Source: an uncultured Prevotellaceae bacterium
Lineage (GTDB): Bacteria; Bacteroidota; Bacteroidia; Bacteroidales; Muribaculaceae
DNA: 52,574 bases
Assembly (NCBI GenBank): GCA_946186575.1
Contig: CAMHNO010000018.1
Span: forward strand, 1 to 52,574
Reading direction: 5' to 3'
A model generated the notes under the pieces. That model did not search any database. It was not told the origin of the DNA and was given only the letters and a program-made list of their open reading frames with translations. Below are positions 16,921-24,058 of this stretch, in pieces. Each line of letters begins with the position of its first letter. Positions within the stretch are counted from its first letter, which is position 1. Both the position numbers and the translations under genes were made by a program.

Positions 16921-16953
16921 AAAAGATGGAGATTTCACTCCATCTTTTTTTTT
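16921..16953 (+). terminator. Terminator after the sigma factor gene
   Basis: AAAGATGGAG, 6-base loop, CTCCATCTTT, then a T run. A textbook intrinsic terminator. Confidence 0.93.
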
Positions 16954-16976
16954 ACTGCCATCATGCGGCCAACAAT

Positions 16977-17008
16977 AAAGCGTGTCAAAAATAGATTTGA
17001 CACGCTTT
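16977..17008 (-). terminator. Hairpin downstream of tRNA-Cys
   Basis: A 13-bp stem AAAGCGTGTCAAA with TTTGACACGCTTT, 6-base loop, directly after the tRNA 3' end on the minus strand. The tail is only moderately T-rich, so it may act as terminator or as a processing structure. Confidence 0.75.
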
Positions 17009-17015
17009 GCAGTTG

Positions 17016-17087
17016 AGGTCGCTAGCGGACTCGAACCGCTGTGCCCGGTTTTGCAGACCGGTGACTAAACCACTCATCCAAGCGACC
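17016..17087 (-). tRNA. tRNA-Cys (anticodon GCA)
   Basis: 72 bases on the minus strand. The acceptor stem pairs GGTCGCT with AGCGACC, the T arm carries GGTTCGAGTCC, and the anticodon stem CCGGT/ACCGG encloses loop CTGCAAA, anticodon GCA. The discriminator base is U, as expected for tRNA-Cys. The 3' CCA is not encoded. Confidence 0.96.
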
Positions 17088-17106
17088 TTTTCACTTTTTG
17101 CGACTG

Positions 17107-17137
17107 CAAAATTAGTGCATTTTTTACAAACAAGCAA
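17107..17137 (-). promoter_or_regulatory. Promoter for tRNA-Cys
   Basis: Minus-strand TTG (17137-17135), 20-base spacer, TAATTTTG (17114-17107), with the tRNA 5' end 20 bases downstream. Confidence 0.75.
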
Positions 17138-17286
17138 GAAAAACCCACTTTTTTTCAAAAAAAGTTGTCATTCTACATCTCAATACATCTCAACATTCAT
17201 CTCTGCTCTGTTCGTTTTTATAAATTATATGTAAAATTGATAAATAAATAAGCATTATTGGTAGTGAATAATGATAATAAATATAT

Positions 17287-17294
17287 TAATTTTG
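17287..17294 (+). promoter_or_regulatory. Candidate -7 box for the alcohol dehydrogenase
   Basis: TAATTTTG, 28 bases before the ATG at 17322. The base triplet 19-20 positions upstream is GTG rather than TTG, so the -33 element is weak. Confidence 0.6.
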
Positions 17295-17321
17295 TACACT
17301 AATAAATATCAAAACTTCGAC

Positions 17322-18488
17322 ATGTTAGGAAATTTCACTTACAGCAATCCCACCAAACTTTATTTTGGTGATGACGTGATTAAGAACCTGAGTGATGAAC
17401 TTAAAAACTATGGCCCCAAGGTGTTACTCACCTATGGTGGTGGCAGCATCAAGCGCAACGGCATTTATGACGATGTGATGACAGCTTTGAAAGCTGCAGG
17501 AAAGCAGGTTATTGAACTTTCGGGAGTGATGCCTAATCCCACGGCTCAGAAATTGTGTGAGGGAGCTAAAATCGCTCGCGAAAATGATGTTGACCTGATT
17601 CTTGCCGTCGGTGGCGGCTCTACTATCGACTACAGCAAGGGTGTGAGCGTATCGGCCTGGTGCGATGAGGACCCTTGGGAGAAATACTACCTGCGCCAGG
17701 AAGAGCCATCGTGCAAGATAATTCCCGTTGGCTCAGTGCTGACTATGGTGGGTACTGGCAGCGAGATGAATGGCGGCAGCGTGATTACCAACCACGAGCA
17801 GAAGTTGAAGATTGGCAAAGTGTTTGGCGACAATGTGATGCCTAAGTTCTCGATTTTGAATCCACGCTACACCTTCAGCGTGCCCCAGCGCCAGATGGTG
17901 GCCGGCTTCTACGATATCATGTGCCACATTCTGGAGCAGTACTTGAGTGATAATGACGATAACACTACCGACTATATCGCTGAGGGCCTGATGCGCTCGC
18001 TGGTCCACAGCAGCCGCATCGCAGTGAAGAATCCTGAAGATTATGAGGCTCGCAGCAACATCATGTGGACAGCCACTTGGGCATTGAACACACTACTGAA
18101 GATGGGCAAGAGCACCGACTGGATGGTGCACATGATAGGTCAGGCTATTGGTGCCTTCACCGATGCCACCCACGGCATGACTCTCAGTGGCGTGAGCATC
18201 GCCTACTATCGCCACATCCTTGATGGAGGCATAGCTAAGTTTGCACGCTGGGCCCAGGCTGTGTGGGGCATAAATCCCGAAGGCAAAACCGAGCGCGAGC
18301 TTGCTCTTGCATCACTCGACGCTCTTGAGTCATGGATGAAGGAGATAGGTGTGGCTACTGAAATTTCCTCACTCGGCGTCACCGATGACATGCTCGACGG
18401 TATTGCCAATGCAACCTTCATCCTCAATGGAGGTTACAAAGTGCTTGATCATGATGAGATAGTTGAAATCCTCAAGGAAAGCATGTAA
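17322..18488 (+). CDS. Iron-containing alcohol dehydrogenase (YqhD/butanol dehydrogenase type)
   Basis: 388 residues from MLGNFTYSNPTKLYFGDDVI. The 17 extra codons upstream were rejected because they precede the predicted RNA start. Seen: GGGSTIDYSKGVSVSAW (dinucleotide phosphate loop), the metal-ligand segments FYDIMCHILEQYL and MVHMIGQAIGAFTDATHGMTLS, with Asp and His ligands for a divalent metal. Such enzymes reduce short-chain aldehydes to alcohols with NAD(P)H. The closest named groups are YqhD and butanol dehydrogenase BdhA; the physiological substrate is not fixed. A lipoprotein flavodoxin follows 24 bases downstream, likely in one transcript. Confidence 0.92.
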   Translation: MLGNFTYSNPTKLYFGDDVIKNLSDELKNYGPKVLLTYGGGSIKRNGIYDDVMTALKAAGKQVIELSGVMPNPTAQKLCEGAKIARENDVDLILAVGGGSTIDYSKGVSVSAWCDEDPWEKYYLRQEEPSCKIIPVGSVLTMVGTGSEMNGGSVITNHEQKLKIGKVFGDNVMPKFSILNPRYTFSVPQRQMVAGFYDIMCHILEQYLSDNDDNTTDYIAEGLMRSLVHSSRIAVKNPEDYEARSNIMWTATWALNTLLKMGKSTDWMVHMIGQAIGAFTDATHGMTLSGVSIAYYRHILDGGIAKFARWAQAVWGINPEGKTERELALASLDALESWMKEIGVATEISSLGVTDDMLDGIANATFILNGGYKVLDHDEIVEILKESM

Positions 18489-18512
18489 TTTAAAACTTCA
18501 AAATAAACTACA

Positions 18513-19091
18513 ATGAAACGATTAACATCAATTTTAACAGTCTCCTTGGTATTTGTGTTGTGTGCTTGTGCTGGTAACAACACTAAGCAAGCTGTGGGAG
18601 AACAAAGCAATTCAGCTAACATGAAAAAGAAAACTACTCTCGTAGCTTATTTCTCAGCTACAGGAACTACTAAGGCTGCCGCCGAGAAACTCGCCGAGGT
18701 GGTTGATGCCGACCTTCACGAGATTCAGCCTGCTCAACCTTACACCGCTGCCGATCTCGACTGGCACAACAAAAAGAGCCGTAGCTCGGTCGAAATGGAA
18801 GACAAGAGCAGCCGTCCAGCCATCAAGAACAAGGTGAACAACATGGACCAGTACTCAACCGTCTATATTGGCTATCCCATTTGGTGGTACATTGCTCCTA
18901 CCATTATCAACACCTTTGTTGAGCAGTACAATCTTGAGGGCAAAACTGTTATTCCGTTCTTTACCTCGGGTGGCAGCGAGGCAGGCAAAACTATGAAGTA
19001 TCTCACACCCTCGGCCCCTAAGGCAAACTGGAAAGACCCCATCAACCTTACTGGCAAAAGTAAGGATGAGATTAAAGATATTGTGAAATAA
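18513..19091 (+). CDS. Lipoprotein flavodoxin
   Basis: 192 residues. N-terminal MKRLTSILTVSLVFVLCACA is a lipoprotein signal with Cys19 as the probable lipidated residue. After a Ser/Asn-rich linker, Met37 begins a normal flavodoxin domain with the FMN phosphate loop SATGTTKAAAEKL (48-60) and the isoalloxazine loops YPIWWYIAP and FTSGGSEAG. Flavodoxins are normally cytoplasmic electron carriers, so an anchored extracytoplasmic form implies FMN outside the membrane. If translation began at Met37, the protein would be an ordinary cytoplasmic flavodoxin of about 156 residues. Downstream of the alcohol dehydrogenase in one run, closed by a terminator. Confidence 0.87.
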   Translation: MKRLTSILTVSLVFVLCACAGNNTKQAVGEQSNSANMKKKTTLVAYFSATGTTKAAAEKLAEVVDADLHEIQPAQPYTAADLDWHNKKSRSSVEMEDKSSRPAIKNKVNNMDQYSTVYIGYPIWWYIAPTIINTFVEQYNLEGKTVIPFFTSGGSEAGKTMKYLTPSAPKANWKDPINLTGKSKDEIKDIVK

Positions 19092-19124
19092 TATCCAAAC
19101 TATATCTATTAAGCTATCTGTAAG

Positions 19125-19169
19125 ACCCAAAGGGCAACTGTCTTGAACGTTGCCCTTTGGGTATTTTTT
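19125..19169 (+). terminator. Terminator after the flavodoxin gene
   Basis: ACCCAAAGGGCAAC and GTTGCCCTTTGGGT form a 14-bp stem, followed by ATTTTTT. Confidence 0.95.
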
Positions 19170-19198
19170 GGATTATAATAAATGATGTGTTAATTTTG
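19168..19198 (+). promoter_or_regulatory. Promoter for the thioredoxin-like gene, abutting its start codon
   Basis: TTG at 19168-19170 (in the terminator tail), 20-base spacer, TAATTTTG at 19191-19198. The ATG of the gene begins only 5 bases after the box, so the mRNA would have almost no leader. Confidence 0.75.
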
Positions 19199-19202
19199 CA
19201 AC

Positions 19203-19535
19203 ATGGAACTAATCAATGATCTTGAACAAATAAAAAGCGAGATTGATAATAACGAATTTGCCATGCTCTATATTCAGGCTCCTGATTGCGGCTTGTGCTC
19301 GGTAATGCTTGAAAAGATTGAGGCGCTGACCGACTTCTATCGGCAACTGCGCACAATGCGAGCCGAGATTCATGTGGTGCCCCAAATTGCCAGCGCCTTT
19401 ATGGTTGCCACTGCACCAACGCTACTGCTATTCTGTAAAGGCAGGGAGGTGTATAGAGCAGGCACCTTCATCGACACTCTCGAAGTGGAAAATCAATTAA
19501 ACAAGTGGAGTAGATGGCTCAGTTGCTTGACTTAA
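19203..19535 (+). CDS. Thioredoxin-like protein
   Basis: 110 residues with the redox motif CGLC at 29-32 after a strand AMLYIQAPD, and the cis-proline segment TAPTLLLF (about 79-86), which is a thioredoxin fold of normal size without a signal peptide. Likely a cytoplasmic disulfide reductase. The variant CGLC in place of CGPC suggests a non-standard redox potential or partner. The start codon almost coincides with the predicted transcription start. The 3' end overlaps the convergent GH89 gene by 17 bases. Confidence 0.85.
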   Translation: MELINDLEQIKSEIDNNEFAMLYIQAPDCGLCSVMLEKIEALTDFYRQLRTMRAEIHVVPQIASAFMVATAPTLLLFCKGREVYRAGTFIDTLEVENQLNKWSRWLSCLT

Positions 19536-21705
19536 TCATGGAAAACTTATCCCGAAACATTGCGTTTACGGTCCGGCACACGGTAAGAACATTCTCATCG
19601 GGCGAGACCTTCTCGAGCGCCTTCTTCTCAATCCATTTGTCTTGTATGAGGCCTATGGACTCTTGCAACTGAGCATTGTCGTAGAGGGTGCCATTTTTGA
19701 CACTCTCTATCATATAGTTGAAATAATAAAACCAGCGTTCAAAATAATAGTTAGAAAGCAAACCAGCCCAGTTGCGGCAAGAATAGTCGTTCAAGTCGCC
19801 TCCCCATGTTGTGACAAGGCGGCGGGCATTCATCTCATAGTAGTCTTTGACCTCAGTGGCAATACCCAGATCGCGAGCTTGCTCTATCCACTTGTGCATT
19901 GTGCAAAAGGGGTGACAACTATTGAGTGACTCCATTGCGAGCACAATATATCCCATGTCTTCCATGAGCGTTTGCATCGTCGCAAGGTCTTTATCATGAT
20001 AGGCAGTGTCAAAAGCTTGCTTCTCGGCGTAAAACAAATCGCCCAGCAGCTGCCGTCCAACCCAGATGAGATCAATTGTCATTGCATCGGTTATGATAGC
20101 ATCTTGCTCAAGAAGCTTATTCCACACTTGAAGCAGTTGTTTGGGATTGTATCGCACCAGGCATCGCCCATGCTCCTTGTCGAGCTCTGGACGCTGGCAG
20201 GGTAGCGGACCGCAGAAGGTGGTGGGGCGTATGTTGAGTACGCTGTCATACAACATCTTCCAAGCCTCACGCACGGGTTGTGACTCATGGCCGGCATGGC
20301 GGTCGGCAAGTTCGTTAACCACTTGCTCATGGCTTTTGTTAAAATTCCAGGCTTTCTCAAAAATGAACTCATAGGGCATTTGCTGTACATCCAGCCCCTC
20401 GAGTGTGGAGCCAATGCCCACGAGGTTTTTGCCACCCTCCTTCAAAGCTCTCTCAAGTTTTTCGCCAGCCTCTTTGACATTGCCTTGAATGTTGCTGTTG
20501 CCGCCAAAGTTGCCCAGATAGCACCAGATATAAGGCTGACCAAAGAAACCATTAAGGTCGCGCCACATCTCCTTGTATTCGCAATAATAATCAAGCATTG
20601 TCATCTTGCCTCGTGGCACGCCGGTGAGCATGGCCTTGGCTCGCTCGGGTGTGTAATCTTTACGCTGATAATAGAGAAACCATCCCATCTGCAGCCATTC
20701 GGCTTGTGGGTCAACAGCTGTAAGGCTTTCATAGATGTGCTTCGACACATTGTGCAAATATTGTGGTTCAAAACTTGGCGGGTCCATCTCGTTAAAGGGG
20801 TCGATGCCGTAGATGTGGTCGGTGCCGAACATGCGAGTCTGCTCTTCGAGGAACATCTTCTGAATCTTGGCATATAACGGGTCTTCGCTATTAAGGAAGA
20901 AAGTGCGGTAAGGCTCCTCAAACTCATCCCAGGTACTCATGGCCTTGATGTCGGCATTAGGGTACATTTCTTTGAGCTGGCGAGGCACATGGCCGGCAAA
21001 GGCCGGCAACACTGGTCGCATGTTTAGAGCACGCTCGCGGGCAACAATTTTTTGCTGCAATCCTGCCTGGCCATCGAGCCACTCTTTAGGCAATGGCCCG
21101 CACCATGCGTCAATGTTGGCCATGCGGTGCCAGGGCAGATACACGGGGCCAGTGAAATAGCTTCGCACTTGCTCTTCGGTCATTCCCATCTTGGTCCACA
21201 CATTATACCACACCGCTTCTTGCCCTGTAATGGCAAGCGGCATGTTAATGCCATTGAGCGCCATCCAGTCGATGAATCTTTCCCAATCGGGCCAGTCCCA
21301 AAAAGGCATTGTGTAACCAAAGGTGCAGTAATTCAAGAAGAAACGTTGTGGCACTCTTGCCTCAACCACCTCTTTAGCTGGCACATCGGGCAAAATAGCA
21401 GGCAGATCGACGGCAATGTCGGCATACCACGACACTGTAGTCTTGCAATAGCAGTTGAGGTATCGATTTAGTCCCACAGCCATTGAGTTGGCATTGTTGC
21501 CACCAACCACCACCTTGTCGCCTTGGCTTTCGAGTGAGAAAATGTCGGTGCCGTTGTGGCTTGCAGTTATTATTTCAAAGTTTACTTTTTGGGCCAATTT
21601 TGGTGAGAGGCGTTTGGCCAGTGCTTGTGCTTGAGAAATATCATTGGCAGAGGCACTTGCTGCGAAACAAAATATAATTGTGATTGTGAATAATGCTTTT
21701 TTCAT
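19519..21705 (-). CDS. Alpha-N-acetylglucosaminidase, glycoside hydrolase family 89
   Basis: 728 residues from MKKALFTITIIFCFAASASA (signal peptide). The frame is open to 21729, but the promoter box excludes the longer start. Family signatures: RVPQRFFLNYCTFGYTMPFWDW, YLPWHRMANIDAWCGPLPKEW and the two catalytic glutamates in GIDPFNEMDPP (Glu306) and STLEGLDVQQ (Glu436), matching human NAGLU Glu316 and Glu446. GH89 enzymes release terminal alpha-linked GlcNAc from heparan sulfate or from mucin (GlcNAc alpha-1,4-Gal). Here it is a periplasmic or secreted enzyme without SusC/SusD neighbours, so it is not part of a visible polysaccharide utilisation locus. Confidence 0.95.
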   Translation of the reverse strand: MKKALFTITIIFCFAASASANDISQAQALAKRLSPKLAQKVNFEIITASHNGTDIFSLESQGDKVVVGGNNANSMAVGLNRYLNCYCKTTVSWYADIAVDLPAILPDVPAKEVVEARVPQRFFLNYCTFGYTMPFWDWPDWERFIDWMALNGINMPLAITGQEAVWYNVWTKMGMTEEQVRSYFTGPVYLPWHRMANIDAWCGPLPKEWLDGQAGLQQKIVARERALNMRPVLPAFAGHVPRQLKEMYPNADIKAMSTWDEFEEPYRTFFLNSEDPLYAKIQKMFLEEQTRMFGTDHIYGIDPFNEMDPPSFEPQYLHNVSKHIYESLTAVDPQAEWLQMGWFLYYQRKDYTPERAKAMLTGVPRGKMTMLDYYCEYKEMWRDLNGFFGQPYIWCYLGNFGGNSNIQGNVKEAGEKLERALKEGGKNLVGIGSTLEGLDVQQMPYEFIFEKAWNFNKSHEQVVNELADRHAGHESQPVREAWKMLYDSVLNIRPTTFCGPLPCQRPELDKEHGRCLVRYNPKQLLQVWNKLLEQDAIITDAMTIDLIWVGRQLLGDLFYAEKQAFDTAYHDKDLATMQTLMEDMGYIVLAMESLNSCHPFCTMHKWIEQARDLGIATEVKDYYEMNARRLVTTWGGDLNDYSCRNWAGLLSNYYFERWFYYFNYMIESVKNGTLYDNAQLQESIGLIQDKWIEKKALEKVSPDENVLTVCRTVNAMFRDKFSMIKSSN

Positions 21706-21726
21706 GATTTTGACATTTGATTTTTG

Positions 21727-21734
21727 CAAATTTA
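21727..21734 (-). promoter_or_regulatory. -7 box for the GH89 gene
   Basis: TAAATTTG on the minus strand, 22 bases before the ATG at 21705. No TTG at -33. Confidence 0.55.
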
Positions 21735-21827
21735 GTAATTCTTTTTAAACATATAATGTTTTTTCTCAAAAATGATTTTCAACAAATACAAATAATTACT
21801 AACTTTACACCGATAAAATAAAACGTT

Positions 21828-22253
21828 ATGGAACGCTTGAAGAATATGCTCAACAATCCTGAGGTTAGGGGGGTGGTTATGACCACTTCACAAGAGATTA
21901 TTGAGTTTCGCAGCTCTGGAGTTAAAGATCTTTTCTTGTTAACGGAAACAAAGCCTCAAGCACTTGAAGGAGCCATAGTTGCCGACAGAGTGATAGGGCG
22001 TGGCGCAGCGCTGCTGCTGGTGTTTGGTCGTGTGAAGCAGGTTTATGCAAAGTTAATCAGCGAACATGCAATTCAAGTGCTTCAAGCAGCCAGCATCAAG
22101 TTCGACTATGATAAGGCGGTTCCCAACGTTATCAACCGCGACGGCACTGATATGTGCCCTGTGGAGAAATTGACAATGAACATCACCGACCCCGAAGTGG
22201 CTCGCAAGAAAATAAATGAATTTTTAATAAGCAAAAACATAATTAAATCATGA
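21828..22253 (+). CDS. DUF1893 protein
   Basis: 141 residues resembling the DUF1893 family, known to have a cytidine-deaminase-like fold but no established reaction. Seen: VVMTTSQEIIEFRSSGVKDL, LEGAIVADRVIGRGAALLL and a cysteine in TDMCPVEKLTM at the position of the fold's catalytic region. No signal peptide, so it is cytoplasmic. The stop overlaps the ATG of the next gene (ATGA), a sign of translational coupling with the ECF-S membrane protein. A weak promoter-like TAACTTTA lies at 21800-21807. Confidence 0.8.
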   Translation: MERLKNMLNNPEVRGVVMTTSQEIIEFRSSGVKDLFLLTETKPQALEGAIVADRVIGRGAALLLVFGRVKQVYAKLISEHAIQVLQAASIKFDYDKAVPNVINRDGTDMCPVEKLTMNITDPEVARKKINEFLISKNIIKS

Positions 22254-22768
22254 AATCAACATCATCATCGGTAGCTCTTTATCAGCTTAGCTACAGCCAG
22301 TTGAGAACTTATCTCGTTGCAGCGTTATTTATTGTTGGAAACATTGCATTGCCTCAGTTGTGCCACCTCATGCCTCAAGGCGGCTTGATTTTCCTGCCAA
22401 TTTATTTCTTCACCTTGGTGGCTGCTTATAAGTATGGATTCACCGTTGGCTTGACCACAGCTGTGCTCTCGCCACTGGTAAATAGCGCTCTGTTTGGTAT
22501 GCCTGCTGCCCCTGTGTTGCCCATTATCCTCGTCAAGAGTGTGACACTGGCAGTGGCTGCGGCTCTAATCGCCAAGAAGACAAACAAGGTTACTTTGCTC
22601 ACTGTAGCAATGGCGGTTGTTGCCTATCAGCTTGTTGGATCTCTTGCCGAGTGGGCAATGACTGGCTCGATTGAGAAGGCCATGCAAGACGTTATCTTGG
22701 GCTGGCCCGGCTGCCTACTTCAGATCATTGGTGGCTATGTAATTCTGCGTTATCTCCTCAAAAAGTAA
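22250..22768 (+). CDS. ECF transporter substrate-binding (S) component
   Basis: 172 residues with five to six hydrophobic helices (YLVAALFIVGNIALPQL, LIFLPIYFFTLVAAYKYGFT, VGLTTAVLSPLVNSALFG, GYVILRYLL). The pattern fits S components of energy-coupling-factor vitamin importers, and the loop NSALFGMPAAPVLPII is typical. No A, A' or T genes are nearby, so it would share an ECF module encoded elsewhere (group II). The vitamin is not known; the neighbour DUF1893 and an Fe-S aldo/keto reductase may point to the pathway. Confidence 0.85.
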   Translation: MKSTSSSVALYQLSYSQLRTYLVAALFIVGNIALPQLCHLMPQGGLIFLPIYFFTLVAAYKYGFTVGLTTAVLSPLVNSALFGMPAAPVLPIILVKSVTLAVAAALIAKKTNKVTLLTVAMAVVAYQLVGSLAEWAMTGSIEKAMQDVILGWPGCLLQIIGGYVILRYLLKK

Positions 22769-22772
22769 AGCG

Positions 22773-23885
22773 ATGGAATATAAGTCGTTTAAAGACATTA
22801 AACTATCTCGTCTGGGTTTTGGCAACATGCGCTTGCCGCAGCTCGACGGTAAGATTGACTTTGGCCGAGCCTCAGCGATGATTGATCGGGCTATGGCTGC
22901 GGGCGTGAACTATTATGACACCGCCTGGATGTATCACAACTGCACGAGCGAGGACTTCCTGGGTGAAGCGCTCAAGAAGCATCCTCGACACTCGTACTAT
23001 CTGGCCACAAAGTTCAACATCGACTTTAATAGCGATTATAAACTCGTCTTTGAGACTCAACTCAAGAAGTTGCAGACCGACTATATCGACTTCTATCTTA
23101 TCCACTGCATCATGGATAGCAACATTCACCGCTATGTGGACGATGGCAGTGTCGACTATTTTCTTGAGAAGCAACGTGAAGGCAAGATTCGCTACTTGGG
23201 ATTTTCATGTCACTCGAGCGTGGATGCATTGCGCTGGTTTGCCGATCATCACAAGTGGGATTTCGCCCAGTTGCAGCTCAACTATTTCGACTGGCTCTAC
23301 TCGGCTGCTGAGCAGGAGTATAAGGTGCTTGAAGAGCGCGACATCCCCATAATGGTGATGGAGCCCGTGCGTGGCGGCAAGCTGGCTAAGCTCACTCCCG
23401 AGATTGAGGCCATGCTTCGTGAGGCTCACCCCGACTGGTCGATTCCCTCGTGGGGGTTCCGATTTGCGCGTAGTCTGGCTCAAGTGCAGACTGTGTTGAG
23501 CGGAATGAGCACTATGGAGCAGGTTGAGGATAACTTGGCGACTTTTAATGACGACAACAACTTTGGCGATGCCGACCGTCAGCTGCTCTTCAAGGCGTGT
23601 GAGATGTTTCACGACCATGTCAAAATTCCTTGCACGGCATGTCGCTACTGCTGCGACGGATGCCCCATGTGGATTAACATCCCAGAGTTTCTCAAGGTTT
23701 ATAATAACTACAAGGTGGATGCCGAGTGGGACAACACCATTAAGGCTAAGCTCGCAAAGATCGATTCGCAAGGCACACCTGCCGACTGCCTCGCATGCGG
23801 TGCATGCACCAATCACTGCCCCCAGCGTATAGACATTCCCACAATCATGAGCGAGATGAACGAGAAATTCTATAATAAAGCTTGA
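22773..23885 (+). CDS. Aldo/keto reductase with C-terminal ferredoxin domain
   Basis: 370 residues. Residues 1-270 form an AKR barrel with catalytic Asp, Tyr, Lys and His in NYYDTAWMYHN, YLATKFN and YLIHC. The C-terminus has two cysteine sets, C287-x2-C290-x2-C293-x3-C297 and C339-x2-C342-x2-C345-x3-C349, each followed by proline, as in 2[4Fe-4S] ferredoxins. The type is widespread in anaerobes and its electron partner is unknown. It starts 4 bases after the ECF-S gene, the third gene of one operon closed by a terminator. Confidence 0.93.
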   Translation: MEYKSFKDIKLSRLGFGNMRLPQLDGKIDFGRASAMIDRAMAAGVNYYDTAWMYHNCTSEDFLGEALKKHPRHSYYLATKFNIDFNSDYKLVFETQLKKLQTDYIDFYLIHCIMDSNIHRYVDDGSVDYFLEKQREGKIRYLGFSCHSSVDALRWFADHHKWDFAQLQLNYFDWLYSAAEQEYKVLEERDIPIMVMEPVRGGKLAKLTPEIEAMLREAHPDWSIPSWGFRFARSLAQVQTVLSGMSTMEQVEDNLATFNDDNNFGDADRQLLFKACEMFHDHVKIPCTACRYCCDGCPMWINIPEFLKVYNNYKVDAEWDNTIKAKLAKIDSQGTPADCLACGACTNHCPQRIDIPTIMSEMNEKFYNKA

Positions 23886-23993
23886 AAATGTGCCAATCAT
23901 TTTAGATGGTTTATTTTTGGAGGTAGATATATACACACCAATGCATTGACAACTACAACCAATGTTGTTTACTGCTAAGAGAAGTTAATGCTA

Positions 23994-24036
23994 AAAAAAT
24001 GACCGCCTGGATGTTATGCCGAGGCGGTCATTTTTA
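23994..24036 (+). terminator. Bidirectional terminator between the AKR and the fused flavoprotein
   Basis: AAATGACCGCCT pairs with AGGCGGTCATTT over a 13-base loop, with A run before and T run after, so it can serve both convergent genes. Confidence 0.92.
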
Positions 24037-24058
24037 TCTATAACCAATTAATATTGGA

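Noticed and set aside
21800-21807. Promoter of the DUF1893 operon
   Set aside because: TAACTTTA departs from the consensus at the last base and has no -33 TTG, so it was not listed as a feature.
22250-22768. Substrate assignment for the ECF-S protein
   Set aside because: No riboswitch or biosynthesis gene nearby identifies the vitamin, so none was named.
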